A stretch of DNA of 64,000 nt, taken from positions 62,001 through 126,000 of the forward strand of contig NZ_NPIB01000003.1 of NCBI RefSeq assembly GCF_002849605.1. Direction: 5' to 3'. Under the pieces are notes generated by a model that saw only the letters and a list, made by a program, of their open reading frames with translations, ran no database searches and had not been told where the DNA came from. Within the stretch, counting starts at the first letter, position 1. Every line of letters begins with the position of its first letter. Below are positions 27,961-35,627 of the stretch, in pieces. Made by a program: the position numbers and the translations under genes. The stretch comes from Photobacterium carnosum (GTDB lineage: Bacteria > Pseudomonadota > Gammaproteobacteria > Enterobacterales > Vibrionaceae).

Positions 27961-28283
27961 GTACTGGTTTCTTATGGTTAGGTTTGTCGATTTGTTCAGA
28001 AATAACAGGTACTTCATTTATTAAGAAAACAAATAGTTTTCGTAAACTAGGTCCTTCAGTTCTTGTTATTTGTGCTTATTCTATCTGTTATTTTGCTTTA
28101 ACAAAAGCAATGGGATATATACCTGTAGGTATAGCATATTCATTATGGTGTGGTTTTGGTATCGTTGGTGTTACTTTTATGTCAATGATCCTATATAAAC
28201 AAAAACCGGATTTACCAGCAATTATAGCTATGGTGTTAATTATTTCTGGTGGTGTAATTATGAATGTATTTTCAAATATGTAA
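27954..28283 (+). CDS. Small multidrug resistance (EmrE-type) transporter, subunit 2
   Basis: This 109-residue four-helix protein is at the standard SMR length. The essential Glu is in WLGLSICSEITGTSFIKKT, and YIPVGIAYSLWCGFGIVG matches the family signature. It overlaps subunit 1 by seven bases and closes the cut operon; a hairpin follows at 28300-28333. Unequal length of the two subunits fits antiparallel heterodimers such as EbrAB or YkkCD. Substrate is inferred from the operon only. Confidence 0.88.
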   Translation: MLSTGFLWLGLSICSEITGTSFIKKTNSFRKLGPSVLVICAYSICYFALTKAMGYIPVGIAYSLWCGFGIVGVTFMSMILYKQKPDLPAIIAMVLIISGGVIMNVFSNM

Positions 28284-28299
28284 TTATGTCTTTTAATAG

Positions 28300-28333
28300 A
28301 ATAATAATGTCGATGAAAATTGACATTATTATT
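28300..28333. terminator. Hairpin at the end of the cut operon
   Basis: AATAATAATGTC (28300-28311) and GACATTATTATT (28322-28333) form a perfect 12-pair stem with a ten-base loop. The T tract is weak (ATTATTCTTAAT), but the position after the last gene supports termination. Confidence 0.6.
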
Positions 28334-28427
28334 CTTAATAAATATTTTAATATAGTGCTATTTATAATCCCTATTATATATCATATCCTTAATTCGAGAT
28401 TATATAATGAATTATAAATTTACCTGA

Positions 28428-29392
28428 TTACCACCGAGCTTCAGCCAATGTTAATAACTTCTCTGGCATCGGTGGTGATTTTGTACCACATTTAATCAGC
28501 GTATTGAATATATCTTCAATTCGGAAGCGATAATTAAATCGAAAACAGAATTCACCAAAATAACGAGGAATGTGTTTTTCTCTAATTGCGTGATACGTCC
28601 CTTTTATTGAATTTTTAACGTTACCAATCATGGTATCGACCCAATGAAATGCAGCTTCATATTGATGAAGTTCCTTACCATTTTTTGATAAGGAACCATG
28701 AATAATATCTGCTGCTACCAGGCCATTAAAGCAGGGTAAACCATCTGATATAACTAATTTTTTTCTTTTAAATGCTTTTTGGCCCAATCTGTAATTTCTT
28801 GTTTTTTAAAACAAGAAACAACACTTAGCCGCATATAAATAGGATGACCTTCTCCATTCAAAGAGATCGCTGATACGAAGGGTGTTTTGCCTTCGGCACC
28901 ACGTCCTCGCTTGCCTTTTTGTTTACCTCCAATATATGAATCATCCAATTGCACGATATTGCTTAACTTTCGATTATCATCATGTTCTTTCATCACTTGC
29001 ATGAGCTTATGTTTTATTCGCCATCCTGCGTTGTAAGAAATCCCTAATTTACGTTTTAGTTCTAATGCTGAAATACTATTTTTATCTTGAGTGATGAGAT
29101 AAATAGCTAAAAACCATGTGGTTAACGGTAATTTTGAATGCGAAAATAGAGTACCAGCTGTCAAAGACGTCTGATAGTGACACTTATTGCATTGATATAA
29201 TGGTCGTGATTTAAGTTTACAATAGCTTTTAGACCCACAGTCGGGACAAACGTAACCATTTTCCCATCGAAGATGAAATAAACGTTCCCTACATTGCATT
29301 TCTGTCCCGTACATTTGCATAAATTCGGGTATAGAAAAGCCTTTCTGAAATTGGATTGAATTCTTAAGTATAACGTTACTCCTATACTTCAA
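28428..29392 (-). pseudogene. IS1595-family transposase, split by a frameshift
   Basis: The first part (29392 down to about 28754) has the IS1595 zinc ribbon (CPDCG, then CNKCHYQTS) and the start of the DDE domain (LDDSYIGGKQKGKRGRG). The second part (to 28428) carries the rest (FHWVDTMIGNVKNSIKGTYH, RYFGEFCFRFNYRF). They are in different frames. The junction is a run of seven A in GAAAAAAATTAG, ending the first frame at TAG. Reading one A twice (a -1 shift) restores EKKLVISDG. This may be a lost base or a slippery site (A AAA AAT). The first frame opens with TTG at 29392 inside a perfect palindrome, so the start is uncertain. Confidence 0.85.
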
Positions 29393-29410
29393 TATATTGA
29401 AGTATAGGAG
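29379..29410. repeat. Perfect 32-bp palindrome in the IS right end
   Basis: CTCCTATACTTCAATA is followed immediately by its exact reverse complement. It covers the putative TTG start of the transposase and may limit its expression by folding. A second short palindrome (TTTAACA...TGTTAAA) lies at about 29414-29432. Confidence 0.75.
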
Positions 29411-29577
29411 ATAATTTAACAGTAGCTGTTAAATAGTGGTAATCAGGTAAATCTATTTATCTTTAATGATGAGCAGTTTATGTTTTTAAACAGAAGTTTG
29501 ACTGCTCATACCTTGTTAAATACCAAAATTTAATGTAATACATAACATATTGTTATTACTACCTATGTTATGACCCA

Positions 29578-30243
29578 TTGAATCTATCCGTAATTAAGCC
29601 AGCTATTCTTACCGCAATGCCATTTATGTTGTTATTCGTCGCAGGTATTATTGATGCGATTGGTTTTATTCATCTTAAAAATGGTCTGTTTGTCTCTTTT
29701 ATGAGTGGTAATACAACACATGTAGCGATGCTGCTTTCTAGCCATCAATATAGTCAATCAATATCTTATATTGGTGTGATCTTGCTATTTGTTTCAGGGA
29801 TCACTGTCGGTGAAATGATTGCAGTATTGCAGAAAAAAAACTATCGTTGGCTGGTGATGAGTGCAGTTTCTATATTGTTATGCAGCGCTGTTTTTATTGA
29901 ACAAATTACTATCCCGATGGCAACTAATTTTGTACTAGCTTTTGCTATGGGGTTACAAAATATTGCATTAAGGATCACGATAAGTAAAGCGATGCCATTA
30001 ACATTTGCAACGGCTTTCCTAGCAAATACAGGACGAGAGTTGGCTATGTTGTTATTGGGACAAGGTGATAAAAACGTCTTGATTAAACAGTTCTGTTTAT
30101 GGTTATCTATTTTCATTGGCGCGATTGTTGGTAGTCAATTGATGGTATTATCAATAAGTTACGCATTAATCATACCTATATTATTATCTTGGTGTATAGC
30201 GGGATTATTGTATTGGTTAAGAGTGTTTACAACAAATGATTAA
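29578..30243 (+). CDS. DUF1275 (YoaK-type) membrane protein
   Basis: This is a predicted inner-membrane protein of 221 residues with six or more hydrophobic segments. The N-terminal pattern FVAGIIDAIGFIHLKNGLFVSFMSGNTT is characteristic of DUF1275, whose members are of unknown transport-like function. The frame opens with TTG at 29578 without a good ribosome binding site. ATG at 29614 would cut the first predicted helix short. The nearby IS insertion may have altered its upstream sequence. Confidence 0.8.
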   Translation: MNLSVIKPAILTAMPFMLLFVAGIIDAIGFIHLKNGLFVSFMSGNTTHVAMLLSSHQYSQSISYIGVILLFVSGITVGEMIAVLQKKNYRWLVMSAVSILLCSAVFIEQITIPMATNFVLAFAMGLQNIALRITISKAMPLTFATAFLANTGRELAMLLLGQGDKNVLIKQFCLWLSIFIGAIVGSQLMVLSISYALIIPILLSWCIAGLLYWLRVFTTND

Positions 30244-30566
30244 TGATGTAATTATTATTAAGATAATTGTCGTTGTGTTTTATAAATAACAGCAATATAG
30301 ATTATTAAATTTATATATTAAAATCATCCGTGTTGTAATCAAAGTTAATATCTAACAAATTAATCATTTATATTGTATAATATTGAAATTGTTTATTAAG
30401 TAGGTGCCAGTTGAAGTGTTGCAGAATTTTAATGGTGGTTATTTAAAAATTTAGACATAAAAATCAGATGCTTAACAAAAAAGCCAAAACAAGAAGGATG
30501 ATTAGAATTAAATTTTTTATTTAGTAATCAAAGAGTAATAATAAAAAGTATCTAGGGTATAGAAAT
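30244..30566. other. Intergenic region, nothing recognised
   Basis: A 323-base AT-rich stretch with no convincing frame, hairpin or repeat. Confidence 0.4.
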
Positions 30567-30854
30567 ATGAAAATAACATATGATACTAATATTATAGAGT
30601 GTGATAAAAATAAACATCAAATAAATTGTAATGAGTGTCAGAAAATAACCGATCATTATGTATTATCGTCAATTGAACAATTTGGTACAACTAGCGTAGA
30701 TGAAGATATATATTGGAATTGTAAAAACCAAACAATCCAGTGCGTTATCTGTAAAAATATATCTTTTAGAACTGTTTCTATTTGTTCTGAACGCCAAAGT
30801 TATGATGAAAAGGGCGAATCTTATTATTCAGAGAAGGTAGAAGTGTATGGGTAA
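30567..30854 (+). CDS. Small zinc-ribbon-like protein
   Basis: This is a 95-residue protein with two Cys-x2-Cys pairs (CNECQK near residue 21 and CVICKN near 58) that could form one zinc ribbon, plus scattered acidic residues. I do not recognise the family. A strong bidirectional terminator follows at 30875. It may be an orphan toxin-antitoxin or regulatory protein, but nothing shows that. Confidence 0.55.
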   Translation: MKITYDTNIIECDKNKHQINCNECQKITDHYVLSSIEQFGTTSVDEDIYWNCKNQTIQCVICKNISFRTVSICSERQSYDEKGESYYSEKVEVYG

Positions 30855-30874
30855 TATTTTGGATTGTGTAAAAT

Positions 30875-30916
30875 AAAAGCATGCCGATAATTATTAATGA
30901 TTATCGGCATGCTTTT
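30875..30916. terminator. Bidirectional terminator
   Basis: AAAAGCATGCCGATAAT (30875-30891) pairs perfectly with 30900-30916, flanked by A and T runs, so it works on both strands between two convergent small genes. Confidence 0.85.
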
Positions 30917-31218
30917 TATTCTATGAATTTATGTAGTGAAGGGTGGTCTTTATTATTACTAATGTGTACATAATAAGATAAGTTGTTTTTTTTCTTTGTA
31001 TATGTTATTTGATAGATAGTATTCTCTTTATTTATGAATAATGAAACTTCATCAAATATAATATCATTAATCACTTCTGTTGCAGATTCAAAAATAGCGA
31101 GTATTAAACGAATACAATTAGAACGCTCAATTGCAGATAAACCGATAAAGTTATTATTAACTGGGAATTTAAGTTCAATATCTGATGTGTTATTTAAATT
31201 CTTAACTATAAAGTACAT
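30916..31218 (-). CDS. Hypothetical protein of 100 residues
   Basis: The frame runs from 31218 to a stop touching the bidirectional terminator, which supports it being real. The product has no signal peptide or recognised motif and looks like a small alpha/beta protein. There is no strong ribosome binding site. A frame on the other strand (31034-31237) overlaps it and is judged less likely. Confidence 0.4.
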   Translation of the reverse strand: MYFIVKNLNNTSDIELKFPVNNNFIGLSAIERSNCIRLILAIFESATEVINDIIFDEVSLFINKENTIYQITYTKKKNNLSYYVHISNNKDHPSLHKFIE

Positions 31219-31514
31219 GATTAATATTTATTATTGAATTTAATATAAAGATAACATAGGCATTATTATAATTCTACTGCTCTTTTTTATTGTAAATATA
31301 TTATATAAATTTATTATTTTTAATATTCATATTAACTTAGAAATAAATTCATAATAGCTTTGTAAGTTGCTTATATATGAAAATTAATAAACTTAAATCT
31401 AAATTTGATGAAAAAACATTTTTAGATCTAGTTAGCATTATTTTACTGATTATACATACAATATAGTAAGGATTCGTTAAACTGTTAATCTGATGTAAAT
31501 CAAAAGGAAACGAC

Positions 31515-32543
31515 ATGCATGCACTATTAAAAGTCATAAAACAAGTCATTAATAAGCATTTTATGGCAATTAATAGGTATACGTTGATATTACTTATCAG
31601 TGGTTATGTGATATCGAGTTGGGTGGGCTTGGTTCTTGCCAATGAGCGTCATTTAACGAATAACGTTGTGAGTTTTATTTACTATATAGTAACGACCAGC
31701 AGCACCGTTGGCTATGGTGATTTAAGCCCAACAACAATATACGGACAACTCTTTAGTGCTTTATTTATTATTCCGTGTGGTGTGGGTTTATTTGCATTAT
31801 TGATTGGTAAAATAGCAGTCTTTTTTACAGATTTTTGGCGTGCAAATCGAAGGGGGAAACAACATTTGAAATTAAAAAATCATATTATTATTATTGGTAT
31901 CAATAGTCGTCGTACACCGCATTTGTTGGAAATGTTAAGAAGAGAAGAACAAGGTCGACGTGAAATTGTGGTGGTATCGTGTGAGTATGAAGAATCACCA
32001 TTTGATACTGACATCTATTTTGTCCGAGTTAACTCTTTTACTGATGCGATAGAAATGGAGCGAGCGAGCCTTTCAATGGCAAGTGCTGTGATTGTTGATA
32101 CTGATTTAGATGACGCAACATTAACGGTAAGCTTATTTATTGCAGAACAAAATAGTGATGCACATTTGGTTGCTCATTTTGATGACTCAATTAAGCGTGA
32201 TTTATTGCATAAATATTGTCCTAATTCAGAATGTATTTCTTCATTATCAACAGAGTTAGTCGCTAAATCTGTAATAGATAAAGGTTCAAGTTTTATTCAT
32301 TCTGAATTGGTGAGTGCACATAAAGGGCAAACACAATACTCAATTAAAGTACCTGAAAATATTGAAAATATGACATTGGAGTCCATTTATTATACGTTTA
32401 AAAAACGGCATGAAGCGATCATTATTGCGGTACATCAGCACGATAAAGCCTGTGAAATTAACCCAAGTTTAGCGACGATAATTAAAGCGGGTGATATTGT
32501 TTATTACATTGCAGATGAACGTATTGCTGATTTTATTTGGTAA
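31515..32543 (+). CDS. Potassium channel with cytoplasmic TrkA-N domain
   Basis: Two membrane helices enclose the selectivity filter TVGYGD (SSTVGYGDLSP near residue 66). They are followed by a cytoplasmic Rossmann domain (HIIIIGINSRRTPHLLEML, about 117-135) and a C-terminal TrkA-C-like region. This is the two-helix Kch/MthK-like architecture in which nucleotides or ions gate potassium flow. Length of 342 residues is normal. The Rossmann motif reads GINSR rather than GxGxxG, so nucleotide binding may be altered. It stands alone. Confidence 0.88.
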   Translation: MHALLKVIKQVINKHFMAINRYTLILLISGYVISSWVGLVLANERHLTNNVVSFIYYIVTTSSTVGYGDLSPTTIYGQLFSALFIIPCGVGLFALLIGKIAVFFTDFWRANRRGKQHLKLKNHIIIIGINSRRTPHLLEMLRREEQGRREIVVVSCEYEESPFDTDIYFVRVNSFTDAIEMERASLSMASAVIVDTDLDDATLTVSLFIAEQNSDAHLVAHFDDSIKRDLLHKYCPNSECISSLSTELVAKSVIDKGSSFIHSELVSAHKGQTQYSIKVPENIENMTLESIYYTFKKRHEAIIIAVHQHDKACEINPSLATIIKAGDIVYYIADERIADFIW

Positions 32544-32750
32544 CGATCAACCTGTGATCTATTCGTTAAATAAGTGGGCGAATTGTTTTTATTCTGATGT
32601 GTTAATGATGGAGACAGATATTTATTCGCTTTAGTTGTTAATATTGCCGTATTTAAGATATATACGGAATGAAATTGTGATTATTTGCTCGTTTTTTTAT
32701 GAATATACGCTACGATAGCGGCTATTTTTAGCTCATTTATTTAATAGATC

Positions 32751-33137
32751 ATGAATATAAAAAAAGCGCTTCCTTACCTATTTGTTGGCCTAAGTTTTTT
32801 CGGTAGTATATCAGCAGCTCACGCTTATGATCAAATTACACTTGGTCGTACTATTTTACTTGAAATCGGCAATCATGGCGCAAAAATTCCGTTAATAGTG
32901 TGTCGTAATACCGATGCGATTAAAGTAAAGGCAGAACGTAACTTACGTCTTGAACGCATTAAAGTAACATTTAGAAATGGCGAAACACGTAATATATCTT
33001 TCTATCGTGATCTGAAAAAAAATCAAGAAACAAGCTGGCGTAAATTCTCATATAAACGTTGTGTGAAGAAGCTAGAAGTGTATGGTAATTCTGACGGTAC
33101 GCGTGCTGGTGTTAAAGTTTTTGGTCGTCAAAAATAG
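32751..33137 (+). CDS. DUF2541 secreted protein
   Basis: A signal peptide (ALPYLFVGLSFFGSISAAHA, cut after about residue 25) precedes a small domain of about 100 residues with a Cys pair (IVCRN and KRCVKKLEVYG) likely to form a disulfide. The pattern resembles DUF2541 proteins such as E. coli YaaI, of unknown function. A terminator-like hairpin follows at 33154. Confidence 0.7.
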   Translation: MNIKKALPYLFVGLSFFGSISAAHAYDQITLGRTILLEIGNHGAKIPLIVCRNTDAIKVKAERNLRLERIKVTFRNGETRNISFYRDLKKNQETSWRKFSYKRCVKKLEVYGNSDGTRAGVKVFGRQK

Positions 33138-33153
33138 GACTAATAAGTAAATG

Positions 33154-33200
33154 AAAACGTCATCTATTTTCTATTATAGAGACTGTATGGCGTTTTTTTT
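33154..33200 (+). terminator. Terminator after the DUF2541 gene
   Basis: AAAACGTCAT pairs with ATGGCGTTTT (33187-33196, with a G-T pair), followed by a T run. Confidence 0.6.
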
Positions 33201-33299
33201 GATTTTTTCTATAGTTGTGTGCAGTAATATTAGTCTTATATTGATATTCTAATCCCATACATAATTGAATATTATTCAGTTCATGACTTATAAGGATCA

Positions 33300-34157
33300 A
33301 TGTTTATGAATGATACACCTAAACGTGCTTTAGTTGTTGAAGGTGGAGCAATGCGTGGTATTTTTGCTACGGGTGTTTTAGATGCTTTCCTTGAAAAAGA
33401 TTATAACCCGTTCGACTTTACGATTGGTGTTTCTGCGGGTTCAATGGTGTTAATGGGTTACTTGTGTAAAAATCATAAGCGCAATTATCAAGTAATTACC
33501 GAGTATGCACGTAGTAAGTCATTTATTAATTATTTTCGTTTTGCCAAAGGCGGCAATCTTATCGATATTGATTGGCTATGGTCTGAAAGTATTAATAATC
33601 TGCCACTAGAAATCGATAAATATGAAAGCCAAGGTATCCCTTTATTTGCCACAACGACAAATATTGTCACGGGTGATGCTGATTATATTGAAGTTAAGCG
33701 CGATAACTTACAAAGTTTGATGACAGCAACATGTGCATTACCGATTGTTTACCGTAATTTCCCTAAAGTGGATGGTATTGCCATGAGTGATGGTGGTATC
33801 GCTGATCCTATTCCGGTTATTGAAGCTTATCGTCGTGGCGCGCGTGATATTACGGTTATTTTATCGCATGCACAGGCTAATTTTGTTCATAGCCATCAAG
33901 TTCCTTGGCTAACACATAAAATATTCAAAACAACACCAGTATTTGGTCAAGAATTTCTCACCAAAGAATCGCGTTATAACAAGGCATTGTATTTTATCCG
34001 TAATCCTCCTGCTGATTGTCGCATTACTGCGATTGTACCGAATAAACACTTTCTGATTAAGCGATTAACGCGCGATGTAAATAAACTAAATATAGGCTAT
34101 GAATTAGGGCGTCAAGCTGGATTTAAGATGATTAATGATGATTTAAAGCAGAGTTAA
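33300..34157 (+). CDS. Patatin-like phospholipase
   Basis: This is a lipid acyl hydrolase with a Ser-Asp dyad. The oxyanion loop (VVEGGAMRGIFATG, near residue 14), the nucleophile elbow GVSAGSM (Ser near 45) and the Asp in MSDGGIADPIPV (near 165) are all present and correctly ordered. The 285-residue size and sequence resemble E. coli YjjU. No signal peptide is seen, so it is cytoplasmic. AAGGA lies before ATG 33300; ATG 33306 is also possible. Confidence 0.9.
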   Translation: MFMNDTPKRALVVEGGAMRGIFATGVLDAFLEKDYNPFDFTIGVSAGSMVLMGYLCKNHKRNYQVITEYARSKSFINYFRFAKGGNLIDIDWLWSESINNLPLEIDKYESQGIPLFATTTNIVTGDADYIEVKRDNLQSLMTATCALPIVYRNFPKVDGIAMSDGGIADPIPVIEAYRRGARDITVILSHAQANFVHSHQVPWLTHKIFKTTPVFGQEFLTKESRYNKALYFIRNPPADCRITAIVPNKHFLIKRLTRDVNKLNIGYELGRQAGFKMINDDLKQS

Positions 34158-34196
34158 TCAATAGTCGTATTGCTACATGATATTAAATATGAGTTT

Positions 34197-34229
34197 GGAA
34201 AATCGAGTCGTTAGATAGGTTTTCCTTTT
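34197..34229 (+). terminator. Weak terminator after the patatin gene
   Basis: GGAAAA (34197-34202) can pair with TTTTCC (34220-34225), followed by a T run. The 17-base loop makes it weak. Confidence 0.4.
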
Positions 34230-34284
34230 TATCATGAAAGAGTATGGTGTCTACTTAACGAATATACCGCACTAGGAAAATAAT

Positions 34285-34938
34285 ATGAGTATTGTTGATG
34301 CTGCCAACAAACGCTATTCAACCAAAGTTTTTGATCCTTCTCGTAAGTTAACTGATGATCAATTACAACAAATTAAAGCGTTGATTCGGCTAAGTGCTTC
34401 TAGTGTGAATTCACAACCTTGGCATGTTATCGTTGCTGCAACTGATGATGCCAAGCAGCGTATAGCAAAAGCGACTGAAGGCCCTTATGTTTTTAATGAG
34501 CCTAAAATATTGGATGCATCACATGTGTTAGTTTTTTGCTCAAAAACGACAATTGATGATGATTATCTAAAGGATTTATTAACATCTGAACAGCAAGATG
34601 GCCGTTTCTCTAATGAACAATCAAAACAACGCATGTTTGATGGACGTAATTTCTTTGTTGATTTACATCGAAAAACCCTAGGTGATGCTGATCATTGGAT
34701 GCAAAAACAAGTCTATCTTAACATTGGTTCATTATTATTAGGCGTTGCTGCCATGGGCATTGATGCTGTGCCTATTGAAGGTTTTGATTGTGATGTTTTA
34801 GATAAAGAATTTAATCTAAGCGCGCAAGGTTTTACCAGTTTAGTGATAGTGCCTGTTGGCTATCATAGTACTGATGATTTTAATGCTAATGTGCCGAAAT
34901 CACGTTGGTCGGATGAAAAAATTTTTACGGAGTGTTAA
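34285..34938 (+). CDS. nfsB: Oxygen-insensitive NAD(P)H nitroreductase
   Basis: This FMN-dependent nitroreductase has 217 residues, exactly the NfsB size. Visible are the N-terminal DAANKRYSTKVFDPSRKL, the FMN-contact segment SSVNSQPWHVIVA, and the C-terminal VPVGYHSTDDFNANVPKSRW. It reduces nitroaromatics and quinones with NAD(P)H in the cytoplasm. A small monooxygenase-like gene follows after 3 bases and is likely co-transcribed. Confidence 0.92.
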   Translation: MSIVDAANKRYSTKVFDPSRKLTDDQLQQIKALIRLSASSVNSQPWHVIVAATDDAKQRIAKATEGPYVFNEPKILDASHVLVFCSKTTIDDDYLKDLLTSEQQDGRFSNEQSKQRMFDGRNFFVDLHRKTLGDADHWMQKQVYLNIGSLLLGVAAMGIDAVPIEGFDCDVLDKEFNLSAQGFTSLVIVPVGYHSTDDFNANVPKSRWSDEKIFTEC

Positions 34939-34941
34939 CCC

Positions 34942-35232
34942 ATGATCTATTTATTAGCAGAAATTAAAGCAAATCCTAACTGTCTTGAAAAAGCACAAGC
35001 ACTATTAGAATCACTGATTGCGCCGACGCATTTAGAAAAAGGCTGTGAGAGTTATCAGTTGTTCACTGATCAAAATGTAGAGGGTTTATTTGTGATGCAA
35101 GAAGTGTGGCTTTCTCAAGCCCACCTTGATGAGCATTTAGCAAGTACACATTTTCAGAATTTTTTAACGACAGCTGAAGAATACAAATTGTTTGAATATG
35201 TAAAATTACGTCCAATGAATTTGGTAGGTTAA
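34942..35232 (+). CDS. Putative quinol monooxygenase (ABM domain)
   Basis: This 96-residue protein has the dimeric alpha/beta barrel pattern of antibiotic-biosynthesis monooxygenases: IKANPNCLEKAQALLESLI, CESYQLFTD, and the conserved EVWLSQAHLDEHLASTHF. Relatives such as YgiN act on quinols. Position directly behind nfsB suggests a joint role in quinone or nitroaromatic stress, which is inference. Confidence 0.82.
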   Translation: MIYLLAEIKANPNCLEKAQALLESLIAPTHLEKGCESYQLFTDQNVEGLFVMQEVWLSQAHLDEHLASTHFQNFLTTAEEYKLFEYVKLRPMNLVG

Positions 35233-35240
35233 TTTTTTAT

Positions 35241-35278
35241 AATTGCCAGTATATGTAATAGTTACTGGCAATTTTTTT
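35241..35278 (+). terminator. Terminator after nfsB operon
   Basis: AATTGCCAGTA pairs with TACTGGCAATT and is followed by seven T residues. Confidence 0.8.
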
Positions 35279-35295
35279 ATAAAACATACTGTAAT

Positions 35296-35329
35296 ATATC
35301 CATATCCATATCCATATCCATATCCATAT
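35296..35329. repeat. ATATCC hexamer microsatellite
   Basis: Five full copies and a partial sixth copy of ATATCC stand in tandem, 300 bases upstream of the secreted HExxH protein gene. Copy number may vary by slippage; it is outside any frame I can see. Confidence 0.85.
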
Positions 35330-35627
35330 ATGATGATCGTTATTTTCCCCATAATATTACGTAATAGTTTAAGTTTTATTATGGCTAGAAAATATTAATG
35401 ATACATATACTACCTATGATTTTATCTTATTAATTGAATAAATTTATCATATAGGTCTAACCTGAACCATTCTCTTTGGTTATTTTAATTGTCGCATGTA
35501 TACTTGTAAGGTATTAATTATAAAAAAGATATACGAATTAAAACTACTTTCAATGAAGAAGAAAAATCACATTACAAAGTAAAAAGTAGCATGCATACTG
35601 GCCAAATATTACATCGAGGCTAGGCAT
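35330..35627. promoter_or_regulatory. Upstream region of the secreted HExxH protein gene
   Basis: About 300 AT-rich bases with no frame. The end carries a GAGGCTAGGC-like stretch in front of ATG 35628. No other element was recognised. Confidence 0.35.

Larger units (their letters stand above)
28418..29452 (-). mobile_element. IS1595-family insertion sequence
   Basis: Perfect 17-bp terminal inverted repeats (ATTTACCTGATTACCAC) lie at 28418-28434 and, inverted, at 29436-29452, and enclose one transposase gene. The element is about 1035 bp. The flanking eight bases (AATTATAA and CTATTTAT) are not identical, so no target duplication is visible; an end may have been misjudged or the flanks may have changed. 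A related decayed end lies at 14620-14680. Confidence 0.88.

Noticed and set aside
28410..29460. Target-site duplication of the IS1595 element
   Set aside because: The eight bases flanking the inverted repeats differ, so I could not claim a duplication.
31034..31237. Plus-strand frame opposite the 100-residue hypothetical gene
   Set aside because: It overlaps the better-supported minus-strand frame, which ends at the shared terminator.
35296..35329. Possible CRISPR-like array
   Set aside because: Contiguous hexamers without spacers; a microsatellite, not a CRISPR. No other array or tRNA gene was seen in the window.
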